A stretch of DNA of 5,497 bases from Nostoc cf. edaphicum LEGE 07299 (GTDB taxonomy: Bacteria > Cyanobacteriota > Cyanobacteriia > Cyanobacteriales > Nostocaceae): contig NZ_JADEXF010000302.1 in NCBI RefSeq assembly GCF_015207245.1, positions 1 to 5,497 of the forward strand, written 5' to 3'. Shown here in pieces: positions 1 to 5,497 of the stretch; positions within the stretch are counted from its first letter, which is position 1; each line of letters begins with the position of its first letter. Below the pieces are notes generated by a model. It had not been told where the DNA came from. It did not search any database and worked only from the letters and a program-made list of their open reading frames with translations. The translations under genes and the position numbers were made by a program.

Positions 1-921
1 CTGCGACCCCAACGCTGAAGCTAAACGAATCGGCATGAGTTTTGCACCCGGTGCTACACCAGATGCCCCAAAGTTACCGTTTGCACAAGCTACTCCTGCA
101 CAAGATGTACCGTGGTTATTATCATTTCCTGGTCTGGGATTGTTCGTTTTACGTGTAACATCACGTGGGGCAACAATCTTGCCAGAAGAACGGAACTCTT
201 CATGATCGAGATCCATCCCATCGTCAATAATTGCAATAATTGTCCCAGTGCCATTGCTCAACTTCCAAGCTGCTTCAACGTTGGCATGGGCGTTAATTGT
301 CTTACCATTAATTGTTGTTTGCTTTAAGTGCCACTGTTGCGGGAAAACCTGACGTTGGCGTGACTCACGCGCTAGTTCGGGATGGCACAGTTCAACTGAT
401 TCCTCATTTAGAAGTCTCTCGGCGATGTCAAAGACGGCTATACCAGTATTTGTAGGGGCACTGACAAAATAAGCATTTCTTGCGTATTCAAGTTGGCGTT
501 TAATTGTTAAGTTATAACGTCTTAAAACGTCTTGGCAGACACCTGAATCTTCTTCGCTATCAAATTTAACAAAAATGTTTTCAGTGTAAACTACAGGTTG
601 TTGGGATACTGGATCGATTAAGACGCGTCCAGCAAATTGGACTTCGGACTCATTGTTGAGAATTTCACGGGCGCGATCGCGCAAAGTAGCATCCTGATTC
701 GGAACTTTCGCTTGCAAAATTTCTACACCCGCTTGCCGAAACCGTGTTTTTAACTCAAATTGATTGAGGATACTACGAGCTGTGGGTGATACAGGTGCGA
801 CTTCAAAGGATCTTGCACCAATAATAGTGCTGCGGCTTTCTGTACGCACTACAACGTGTTCGTTACTGATAGCAAATTCATACTGTTGGCCGTTCTGTCC
901 ACCATAGCGAACTTGAACCAT
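1..921 (-). CDS. prcA: Calcium-dependent subtilisin-like serine protease (PrcA-like), N-terminal part; 3' end cut by the window edge
   Basis: Subtilase (peptidase family S8) that would hydrolyse proteins. 307 codons are visible, starting at ATG 919-921 with an AGGAG Shine-Dalgarno at 930-934. Residues 1-200 form a long pro-region; residues 117-183 are its core, ending in VELCHPEL. The catalytic domain starts near residue 205 (INAHANVEAAW). The catalytic Asp lies in IAIIDDG (D233, codon 223-225) and the catalytic His in NHGTSCAGVA (H270, codon 112-114). The GASGVAPGAKLMPIR segment follows at about 285-299. The catalytic Ser and any C-terminal P-domain lie beyond position 1. From memory, the sequence matches the Anabaena PrcA protein closely along its whole visible length. 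In Anabaena that enzyme is a Ca2+-dependent protease whose activity is linked to heterocyst differentiation, though it is reported to be dispensable. I see no signal peptide at the N-terminus. It is divergent from a small gene that carries a related pro-region. Confidence 0.93.
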   Translation of the reverse strand, partial: MVQVRYGGQNGQQYEFAISNEHVVVRTESRSTIIGARSFEVAPVSPTARSILNQFELKTRFRQAGVEILQAKVPNQDATLRDRAREILNNESEVQFAGRVLIDPVSQQPVVYTENIFVKFDSEEDSGVCQDVLRRYNLTIKRQLEYARNAYFVSAPTNTGIAVFDIAERLLNEESVELCHPELARESRQRQVFPQQWHLKQTTINGKTINAHANVEAAWKLSNGTGTIIAIIDDGMDLDHEEFRSSGKIVAPRDVTRKTNNPRPGNDNNHGTSCAGVACANGNFGASGVAPGAKLMPIRLASALGSQ

Positions 922-929
922 TGTTTAAT

Positions 930-934
930 CTCCT
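930..934 (-). promoter_or_regulatory. Shine-Dalgarno of the prcA-like gene
   Basis: On the minus strand AGGAG lies 8 nt upstream of the ATG at 919-921. It is the clearest ribosome-binding site in the window and fixes the start of the protease. Confidence 0.75.
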
Positions 935-947
935 AAATGTTTTGAAA

Positions 948-970
948 ATTGGGCATTGGGCATTGGGCAT
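948..970. repeat. Short tandem heptamer repeat (ATTGGGC x3 plus AT), STRR type
   Basis: Three perfect copies of the 7-mer ATTGGGC occupy 948-954, 955-961 and 962-968, followed by AT at 969-970. Short tandemly repeated heptamers of this sort (STRR) are known from intergenic DNA of heterocystous cyanobacteria. This one lies only 13 nt upstream of the prcA Shine-Dalgarno, so it probably falls in the transcribed leader or core promoter of the protease gene. Confidence 0.8.
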
Positions 971-1234
971 AACAATTCCTAGTCCTGAGTAAAGAAGTTA
1001 GGGTTTTTTACCCAGCACTCATAAGGGGGATTGGGAAACCGTATTATGCCTTATTTTTAAAGCTTACTGTACGTATTGTAGGCTTACGTTTACTTTATGG
1101 ATGCTTCTAATTTCATGTGTTATATGTGTATTACGATACAGAATTTAATCTATCTCAGTTCATACAAACCTTCGATTAGTCTTTCCAGAAAAGAGAGGAT
1201 TCAAAATCAGGTTGCTTTAAAAATCTTCACTATC

Positions 1235-1246
1235 TGTAGGGGCGTA
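1235..1246 (+). repeat. Half-site of a TGTAGGGGC-type dispersed repeat
   Basis: TGTAGGGGCGTA here shares TGTAGGGGC with the left arm of the palindrome at 2896-2925, but no matching CCCCTACA arm follows nearby. The AGGGG at 1238-1242 is also placed to act as a Shine-Dalgarno-like element, 9 nt before the GTG at 1252. Confidence 0.4.
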
Positions 1247-1251
1247 TAACT

Positions 1252-1341
1252 GTGCATCACGATGAAATAAATGTATTTCGTACCACTGAAAACGCTATAA
1301 GATCATTAGAACTTGAGAAAGATGTTTTATTTTCCGGCTGA
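1252..1341 (+). pseudogene. Probable out-of-frame 5' part of the following pro-region gene
   Basis: A GTG at 1252 opens a 29-codon frame that reads as ordinary protein, VHHDEINVFRTT followed by ENAIRSLELEKDVLFSG, and ends at TGA 1339-1341. It has an AGGGG element 9 nt upstream. The frame of the next CDS (1322-1870) overlaps it and has no Shine-Dalgarno of its own. If the two frames were joined by a +1 shift around 1330-1370, they would give one protein of about 205 residues. After the TGA the same frame continues as VFFTPDS up to a second stop, so the lesion may be a nonsense change plus a shift. I infer a frameshifted N-terminus or a sequencing error; a chance short ORF is the alternative. 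Confidence 0.45.
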
Positions 1342-1870
1342 GTATTTTTTACCCCTGATTCGTGAAGTGAGATTTCAAAAAGACTACTTTTCTGAGTATC
1401 CTGAACAAATTCGCGTTAGTGGCGATGTAAGCCTACGCACTGCTGTATCTTACACTCGTAAACCTGGGTACTATGCAGTACATTACAATCAACCCAGCAC
1501 TGTGGCAATAGGGGCAATTTTACGACTTAACGACGGTGCAATCGCAGTTTTTTCAGGCGAACCCAATCAATCAGAACAGGGTATATTGAGTCCGGTTTAT
1601 ACGCTAGAATCCAATGCTTCCTTAGCAGTACCAACTGGACTGGTTTTTATCCGCTTTGCTGAAGGCGTTGATGTGGAGTCGCAGCGTGAGGTAATTAATC
1701 GAGCGGGTTATGAAGTAGCAGAAAGCCTTTCTTATGCGCCTCATACCGCTTGGTTGCGTGCCAAATCAGGTAAGATTATTGATGCGATCGCTGGAATTTC
1801 TCAGTTAGAAGCGATCACTAATGTTGAGAATGTCGAACCTCAAATGCTTATGCAAAGAGGTTTCAGATAA
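1322..1870 (+). CDS. Stand-alone subtilase pro-region-like protein without a catalytic domain (probably 5'-disrupted)
   Basis: An ATG at 1322 gives 182 residues; an in-frame TTG at 1313 would add three. Neither start has a good ribosome-binding site, and a stop lies just upstream at 1307-1309. Residues 20-105 (KDYFSEYPEQIRVSG, then KPGYYAVHYNQPSTVAIGAI) are not a family I can name. Residues 109-175 align with no gap to residues 117-183 of the neighbouring PrcA-like pro-region, with 14 identities in 67 positions by my count. These include F-x-x-F at the start, the L-x-YA motif (137-140 here) and V-E-x-x-x-P at the end. The protein then stops seven residues later, where a protease would begin its mature domain. 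I see no Asp, His or Ser active-site motif and no signal peptide. It may act as a protease inhibitor or folding helper, or be a remnant of a truncated subtilase. Codon use looks normal, including a HIP1 site at 1784. Confidence 0.7.
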   Translation: MFYFPAEYFLPLIREVRFQKDYFSEYPEQIRVSGDVSLRTAVSYTRKPGYYAVHYNQPSTVAIGAILRLNDGAIAVFSGEPNQSEQGILSPVYTLESNASLAVPTGLVFIRFAEGVDVESQREVINRAGYEVAESLSYAPHTAWLRAKSGKIIDAIAGISQLEAITNVENVEPQMLMQRGFR

Positions 1871-1904
1871 ATTACCAATTATACATCTAGTAAAAGTAAG
1901 TGGG

Positions 1905-1912
1905 GCGATCGC
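1905..1912. repeat. Intergenic HIP1 octamer
   Basis: GCGATCGC, here within the 10-bp palindrome 1904-1913 between two plus-strand genes. HIP1 is a highly iterated palindrome of many cyanobacterial genomes. The other six copies in this window lie inside genes, starting at 673, 1784, 4046, 4689, 4974 and 5387. Confidence 0.85.
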
Positions 1913-1945
1913 CAATTCATTAGCTAAATAAACTTTTTTGATTGA

Positions 1946-2842
1946 ATGACTAGATTTATCCATGACCAATTTGCAAAAGATTATTTGGAAGAATTATTAA
2001 AACCTTATGGAGAAGTGCAAGGTTCTAGCCGTGTGGCGGGAGAAGTTCGAGAAATCGATGTTTTATTTTCTCCTTTAACAAAACAAAGCACGAATTTAGA
2101 AACACTAGGATTATTAGGAAGATTTGCCGCTACAGCAGCAATTTTTGAACCCTTCCGCAACCCTGCATCAAAAGAAGAAATTTGTGATTGTCTGTTAAAA
2201 TTATTAGAAGTAAGGGGTGGATTACAACGTCAAGCAAATCGCAATAAAACTTCCATTCCAGAATTAGAACTTCCCAAATTATGGATACTCACCCCAACAG
2301 CATCTACAACACTGCTGTCAGGATTCGGTGCTACTCAAAAGGTAGATTGGCTACCTGGAGTACATTTTATTGCAGAGTATTTGCGGACTGCGATCGTTGC
2401 GATTCACCAGTTACCGCGCACCCAAGAAACTCTGTGGTTAAGAATTCTCGGTCGAGGAACAGTACAAAAACAAGCAATAGATGAATTAGAAGCACTATCA
2501 TCAAATCATCCATTTCGCAGAGCAACGCTAGAATTACTTTATAACTTGCGGCAAAACTTGCAAGTTAATCAAAATTCAGAAGAAGACGATCGGGAGTTAA
2601 TTATGCGATTAAAACCACTTTATCAACAAGACCGGGAACAAGCTATAAAAGAAGGGAATAAGCAAGGGGAACAACGTTTAATTATACGTCTACTAAATCG
2701 CCGTTTTGGTGAGATTGATTCATCTACTATTGAGCGAGTTCAAGGATTATCTATTGAACAATTGGAGGCGTTAGGAGAGGCTTTGTTAGACTTCTCAGCT
2801 ATTTCTGATTTAGAAGCTTGGTTAAACCAACAAATTGAATAA
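1946..2842 (+). CDS. PD-(D/E)XK-like protein with C-terminal DUF4351 domain
   Basis: A 298-residue, probably cytoplasmic protein. The N-terminus (MTRFIHDQFAKDYLEELL) and the segment GEVREIDVLFSP (32-43, with E36 and D38) are typical of a cyanobacterial branch of the Rpn/COG5464-like PD-(D/E)XK nuclease superfamily. The strand IFEPFR (66-71) stands where an E-x-K or E-x-Q motif is expected, so E68 may be a metal ligand, with Arg in place of Lys (inference). Other recognisable segments are ELPKLWILTPTAS (107-119), LPGVHFIAEYL and TLWLRILGRG. A charged helix (about 220-240, QQDREQAIKEGNKQG) leads to DUF4351 (about 241-296, LIIRLLNRRFGEID through ISDLEAWL). Rpn relatives are recombination-promoting nucleases or transposase-like proteins; the function of this branch is unknown. 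The start agrees with the family N-terminus, although no Shine-Dalgarno is visible. It lies 75 bp downstream of the pro-region gene. Confidence 0.85.
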   Translation: MTRFIHDQFAKDYLEELLKPYGEVQGSSRVAGEVREIDVLFSPLTKQSTNLETLGLLGRFAATAAIFEPFRNPASKEEICDCLLKLLEVRGGLQRQANRNKTSIPELELPKLWILTPTASTTLLSGFGATQKVDWLPGVHFIAEYLRTAIVAIHQLPRTQETLWLRILGRGTVQKQAIDELEALSSNHPFRRATLELLYNLRQNLQVNQNSEEDDRELIMRLKPLYQQDREQAIKEGNKQGEQRLIIRLLNRRFGEIDSSTIERVQGLSIEQLEALGEALLDFSAISDLEAWLNQQIE

Positions 2843-2895
2843 ATCTAATCTGTAAATCAATTAAACAAATTTTGTGTGATACTGCACTTTATTCA

Positions 2896-2925
2896 TGTAG
2901 GGGCAAGTCATCAATTACCCCTACA
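2896..2925. repeat. Palindromic repeat in the convergent spacer, possible bidirectional terminator
   Basis: Arms TGTAGGGG (2896-2903) and CCCCTACA (2918-2925) are perfect 8-bp inverted copies. One mismatch and two further pairs lie inside, leaving a loop of about 8 nt. It is the only structure in the 98 bp between the convergent genes ending at 2842 and 2941. No U-tract follows on either strand, so it is not a classical intrinsic terminator. I associate TGTAGGGGC palindromes with dispersed repeats in Nostocales. Confidence 0.6.
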
Positions 2926-2940
2926 ACTGAAATAAGAATA

Positions 2941-4197
2941 TTAACCAAAACTTTGAACAACGTACATATCATTTCCTGTATCGCCTACTAAAAGCAAGCT
3001 GCTGTCATCACTTTCTAAATTTTGGCTGCCAGCAATGCCCTTTTGCAAAACTTTAATTATTCTTTGGGGAGTGAAAGATTCCAATTCGACAAACTTTCCA
3101 GATTCTAACCATGCTAATTCTTCAGCAGATAAACTTTGACGTATTTCTTCGGGTAATTGTTTAGCTGCTTGCGCCGACTCTGGAGAGGTTTGAATGAACA
3201 TTCCGCGCTTAGTAGCGATAATTTGACGTGGCGTTAGTCCAATATCAATAATCGCAATCTCGCTATTGAGAAACCAATTAGCATTGGTTCTCAAATTATG
3301 AACTAAAGCAATTCCTCGTGGATTGCAATCATGTATTGCATAGGCTTTCAAATCGGGATTGCGCCGCAGCATTTGCATTGTGGTGTCAAAAATGCTTTGG
3401 GGATATCCAGTAATGCTGAGAATTGCACAGTTGTTCTCAAAGTGAAAATTATTAGCAATTAATAGTTGAGCAATACTAGCACTATCACAAACGACTAATC
3501 TATCAAAACTGTAAGCCGTTACGTCAGGATTAATCGCGGCTGGTGTATTTTCCTGCTTTGGCGAAGGAAGGATTTTGAGAATGGAACCATTTATCTGCTG
3601 CCAACGATCTAGCCAATCTTTAACCTGAGATTCAGAAATTAAAAAGTCTTGTGTTAATAATTCAATTCTCCCTATCTGTAGAGTTCCTAAATATATGGGC
3701 AGCATTCCTAGTATCACAATAATCACAAAGAGGGGAAATGACTTTAAAGCCAGAATTCCTATCGAAAGGATAATTACTCCTATGATTTGTAAATTCCTCG
3801 CATTTTGTTTGCGACTTACAAGATTGAGTTTAGTTGATTTGCTACTTACATAAAAGAAATTAATAAACGCAAGATTTACTATTAGCGGTATAAAAATTGT
3901 TAATGATGTAACCAAGTTAATAATTAAAAAAGGAATTAACCAGCCAAATCGTGAAATTGACTTTGAGTTTTTTCTTAGACGATTATCTAGAAAATAAAGT
4001 AGTTGCTTGGGTGTAAAAAATAAGGTGTTATTTGCAGAAATGTCAGCGATCGCCTTTGCAAAAAAAGGATCAGTAATCTGAACATTACTCATACTAGTCG
4101 GTTCAAAGGCAAAGAGATGATTGCATTTTATACACCGACCTTGATTAGCTGTCCGGTCTTTTAGTTTATTGTCAGTTCCGCAGTTAATACACTTCAT
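2941..4197 (-). CDS. Membrane protein with N-terminal zinc ribbon and C-terminal Toprim/TopoVIA-like domain
   Basis: 418 residues. Two CxxC pairs at the N-terminus (C3/C6 and C22/C25) make a zinc ribbon, and MKCINCG at the very start supports this ATG although no Shine-Dalgarno is evident. A soluble linker follows (SNVQITDPFFAKAI, then FFTPKQLLYFL, about 37-80). Two long hydrophobic blocks, about 83-117 and 137-173, are probably two membrane hairpins separated by a basic loop (KSTKLNLVSRKQNAR). The soluble C-terminal domain has a pattern like the Toprim region of topoisomerase VI subunit A/Spo11: LVVCDSASIAQLLI (234-247), SITGYP (261-266), then YAIHDCNPRGIAL (286-298). Only one acidic residue of the expected D-x-D is kept (D290; the next-but-one residue is N292), and the usual first Glu appears to be D238, so catalysis is doubtful. 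The tail (SLLLVGDTGNDMYVV) is unexplained. I believe related proteins occur widely in cyanobacteria but know of no assigned function. The gene lies 64 bp downstream of the decarboxylase-like gene. Confidence 0.75.
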   Translation of the reverse strand: MKCINCGTDNKLKDRTANQGRCIKCNHLFAFEPTSMSNVQITDPFFAKAIADISANNTLFFTPKQLLYFLDNRLRKNSKSISRFGWLIPFLIINLVTSLTIFIPLIVNLAFINFFYVSSKSTKLNLVSRKQNARNLQIIGVIILSIGILALKSFPLFVIIVILGMLPIYLGTLQIGRIELLTQDFLISESQVKDWLDRWQQINGSILKILPSPKQENTPAAINPDVTAYSFDRLVVCDSASIAQLLIANNFHFENNCAILSITGYPQSIFDTTMQMLRRNPDLKAYAIHDCNPRGIALVHNLRTNANWFLNSEIAIIDIGLTPRQIIATKRGMFIQTSPESAQAAKQLPEEIRQSLSAEELAWLESGKFVELESFTPQRIIKVLQKGIAGSQNLESDDSSLLLVGDTGNDMYVVQSFG

Positions 4198-4253
4198 AAT
4201 GGTTGTTTTATGTTAGTTATTAATTGTTAGTCAATACGGTTGAGATTGGGCTT

Positions 4254-4286
4254 GATCCCCCCTAACCCCCCTTAAAAAGGGGGGAA
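4254..4286. repeat. C6/G6 palindromic repeat overlapping the 3' end of the decarboxylase-like gene
   Basis: The plus strand reads GATC6, TAA, C6, TTAAAAA, G6. The arms at 4266-4273 and 4277-4284 are perfect 8-bp inverted copies around AAA, and the first C6 (4257-4262) could pair with the same G6 instead, giving two alternative hairpins. I associate this element with dispersed repeats in filamentous cyanobacteria. Here it encodes the last residues (SSPLFKGG) and the stop codon of the leftward gene. In the direction of that gene no T-run follows the hairpin, so termination would not be of the classical kind. Confidence 0.75.
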
Positions 4287-5497
4287 CTATCAAGCATTTG
4301 ATTTGTTAGTAAAACACTGTAGTCTTCTCGTTGGCGAATTAAGCGATGTGTGTCATTTTCTAGCAAGACTTCCGCAGGTTTGGGACGGTGTAAAAAGTGA
4401 GACGACATTGCATAACCATAAGCACCGACATCTAAAATGGCAACGATATCACCAATTTCTAGCGCTGGGAGTTGGCAATTTTTCCCCAGATAATCTCGTG
4501 AATATGTGGTGTTACCACAAATATCAGTTGTGAATGGATTGTCTACTTTTTTCCAAGTGATAATTTCTCGGTAGCCGCCGTGTACAGAGGGTACTGAAAG
4601 ATTAGCAACGGTGGTATCAACTCCAACAATCTGTTTTTCTCCTTGCCATTTCACCGAAACAACTTGAGCAAGCAAAGTTGCACATCCTGCGATCGCACTT
4701 CGTCCGGGTTCAATCACCAAATCAATTTCCCGTCCTAAACGAGTAATTCTCTCGGTTAACTCAGCCCCAAATATTTCCCAGTTAAAGGCTGTTTTGTTAT
4801 GGTGATAAGGATAGCCAAAGCCACCACCAAAATCTAAATATTCCCAATCAGGTAACTTTTGTGCTGTGGCGATTACCGTATCGATTGCTTGGGTAAAAGC
4901 TGCTGTGGCGTTAGTTCCCGTCCCTCGATAGAAGTGTAAACCACTCAGCTTTAGTCCCACCTCACCAGTTAAAGCGATCGCATCACCAAATTTCTCTGGA
5001 CGTACACCAATGCGGCTATCTCCAGTAATTTCCGGCAAATTGAGGCGTAAACCTAGCCGAATAGCTTTCTCTGTGTGTTTGGGCAAAACTTTGCAGCACA
5101 ACTGTAATTGAGCGAGGCTATCAAAATTGAGAGTTGTAACTCCCCAATTTAGGACTTGTATCATCTCAGCCTGATTCAAATTACTGCCGCTATAAACAAT
5201 CTCACGAGGATCGAAACCAGCTTGCAATCCTAAATAAATATCTCCCGGCGTATTGGCGTGAAGTCCCCACCCAAAGGAACGAAAAATTTTTAACAGCGCA
5301 ATGTTGCCATTGGTAACGCTTGCAAACCGAAATTGCGTGCGGGGATAACTGACTGCTTTGGTAATCCGCTCAATAGTTTCGTCCAAGCGATCGCCATTAT
5401 AAACATAAAGCGGAGAACCGTAGTTATTCAGTAACTCCTGAGCAAGTTCCCTGGAGAATGGGGGATTAAGACGATTTTGAGTTAAATTATTTGATAC
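4262..5497 (-). CDS. PLP-dependent fold-III decarboxylase-like protein lacking the canonical catalytic residues; 5' end cut by the window edge
   Basis: 411 codons are visible, in frame to the edge. The motif GSPLYVYN (visible residues 27-34) is the N-terminal signature of diaminopimelate/ornithine/arginine decarboxylase-type enzymes, so the true start lies just past 5497; the in-frame TTG at 5386 is internal. Fold-III motifs in order are GWGLHANTPGDI, IVYSGSNL, SRIGVRPEKFG, SGLHFYRGTGT, YLDFGGGFGYPY (glycine loop), IEPGRSAIAG (phosphate binding) and DVGAYGYAMSSHF. By eye against M. tuberculosis LysA, three key positions differ. YAxK is FASV (V at codon 5315-5317), so the Schiff-base Lys is missing. 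The His of HxHxGS is Tyr (codon 4928-4930). The Cys of CxSxD is Thr in TYSRD (codon 4505-4507), although its Asp remains. The enzyme family is clear, the substrate is not, and standard PLP decarboxylation is doubtful. The last residues come from a palindromic repeat. Confidence 0.88.
   Translation of the reverse strand, partial: VSNNLTQNRLNPPFSRELAQELLNNYGSPLYVYNGDRLDETIERITKAVSYPRTQFRFASVTNGNIALLKIFRSFGWGLHANTPGDIYLGLQAGFDPREIVYSGSNLNQAEMIQVLNWGVTTLNFDSLAQLQLCCKVLPKHTEKAIRLGLRLNLPEITGDSRIGVRPEKFGDAIALTGEVGLKLSGLHFYRGTGTNATAAFTQAIDTVIATAQKLPDWEYLDFGGGFGYPYHHNKTAFNWEIFGAELTERITRLGREIDLVIEPGRSAIAGCATLLAQVVSVKWQGEKQIVGVDTTVANLSVPSVHGGYREIITWKKVDNPFTTDICGNTTYSRDYLGKNCQLPALEIGDIVAILDVGAYGYAMSSHFLHRPKPAEVLLENDTHRLIRQREDYSVLLTNQMLDSSPLFKGG

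Larger units (their letters stand above)
922..1251. other. Divergent intergenic spacer between the protease and the pro-region gene
   Basis: About 330 bp, AT-rich, with no convincing gene. It holds the prcA Shine-Dalgarno, the heptamer repeat, a tiny 4-bp-stem GGGT/ACCC hairpin at 1001-1013, and half of a TGTAGGGGC repeat near 1235. A minus-strand CATAAT near 1042-1047 could be a -10 box for prcA, but I see no good -35 partner. I could not recognise an operator or NtcA-type site. Promoters for both flanking genes must lie here if the genes are expressed. Confidence 0.5.

Noticed and set aside
112..327. 71-codon plus-strand open frame
   Set aside because: It lies antisense inside the PrcA-like coding region, over the catalytic Asp segment, and its product resembles nothing.
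451..460. TGTAGGGGCA resembling the dispersed repeat
   Set aside because: It encodes part of a conserved PrcA pro-region segment (SAPTNTG) and has no inverted partner, so it is probably coincidence.
948..970. Possible CRISPR remnant
   Set aside because: The units are 7-bp direct tandem copies with no spacers, which is an STRR pattern.
1097..1249. 50-codon plus-strand open frame (MDASNFMCYMCITIQ...)
   Set aside because: No ribosome-binding site, low-complexity composition and no recognisable motif; it lies in AT-rich spacer DNA.
2281..2484. 67-codon open frame within the DUF4351 gene
   Set aside because: Shadow frame of a well-supported CDS on the same strand.
4266..4284. Intrinsic terminator of the decarboxylase-like gene
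   Set aside because: The hairpin is strong, but no U-tract follows in the direction of transcription and the hairpin lies inside the coding sequence; kept as a repeat only.
4303..4533. 76-codon plus-strand open frame
   Set aside because: Antisense to the conserved C-terminal motifs of the decarboxylase-like protein.
5384..5386. TTG as start of the decarboxylase-like gene
   Set aside because: The frame continues upstream to the edge and encodes GSPLYVYN, a signature that belongs to the N-terminus of the family.

Overview
The window looks like chromosomal DNA from a filamentous, probably heterocyst-forming, cyanobacterium of the Nostoc/Anabaena/Calothrix kind. Four things point there. HIP1 octamers (GCGATCGC) occur seven times in 5.5 kb, starting at 673, 1784, 1905, 4046, 4689, 4974 and 5387. 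There is an ATTGGGC tandem heptamer repeat of the STRR type. A gene cut by the left edge closely resembles the calcium-dependent subtilisin PrcA of Anabaena. Two further proteins belong to types I associate with cyanobacteria (the PD-(D/E)XK/DUF4351 protein and the zinc-ribbon membrane protein).

Layout from left to right. Positions 1-921 (minus) hold the N-terminal 307 codons of a prcA-like subtilase, with the catalytic Asp and His visible and the Ser beyond the edge. A 330-400 bp divergent spacer follows, carrying the prcA Shine-Dalgarno and the heptamer repeat. Positions 1252-1870 (plus) hold a small gene whose C-terminal third aligns without gaps to the PrcA pro-region but which has no catalytic domain; its 5' part appears frameshifted. 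Positions 1946-2842 (plus) encode a PD-(D/E)XK-like protein with a C-terminal DUF4351 domain. A 98-bp convergent spacer contains a palindromic repeat. Positions 2941-4197 (minus) encode a membrane protein with a zinc ribbon, hydrophobic hairpins and a domain resembling the Toprim region of topoisomerase VI subunit A. Position 4262 to the right edge (minus) encodes a relative of PLP-dependent fold-III amino-acid decarboxylases.

No classical multi-gene pathway is visible. The two right-hand minus-strand genes are 64 bp apart and could be co-transcribed. The subtilase and the stand-alone pro-region share a divergent spacer and may be functionally linked as protease and inhibitor or chaperone (inference).

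The most notable signal is in the decarboxylase-like protein. The fold and phosphate-binding motifs are intact, but the positions normally holding the PLP-binding lysine, the ring-stacking histidine and the catalytic cysteine are Val, Tyr and Thr. This suggests a pseudoenzyme or a subfamily with different chemistry. Its C-terminal tail and stop codon are supplied by a C6/G6 palindromic repeat. The second notable signal is the membrane-tethered Toprim-like protein.
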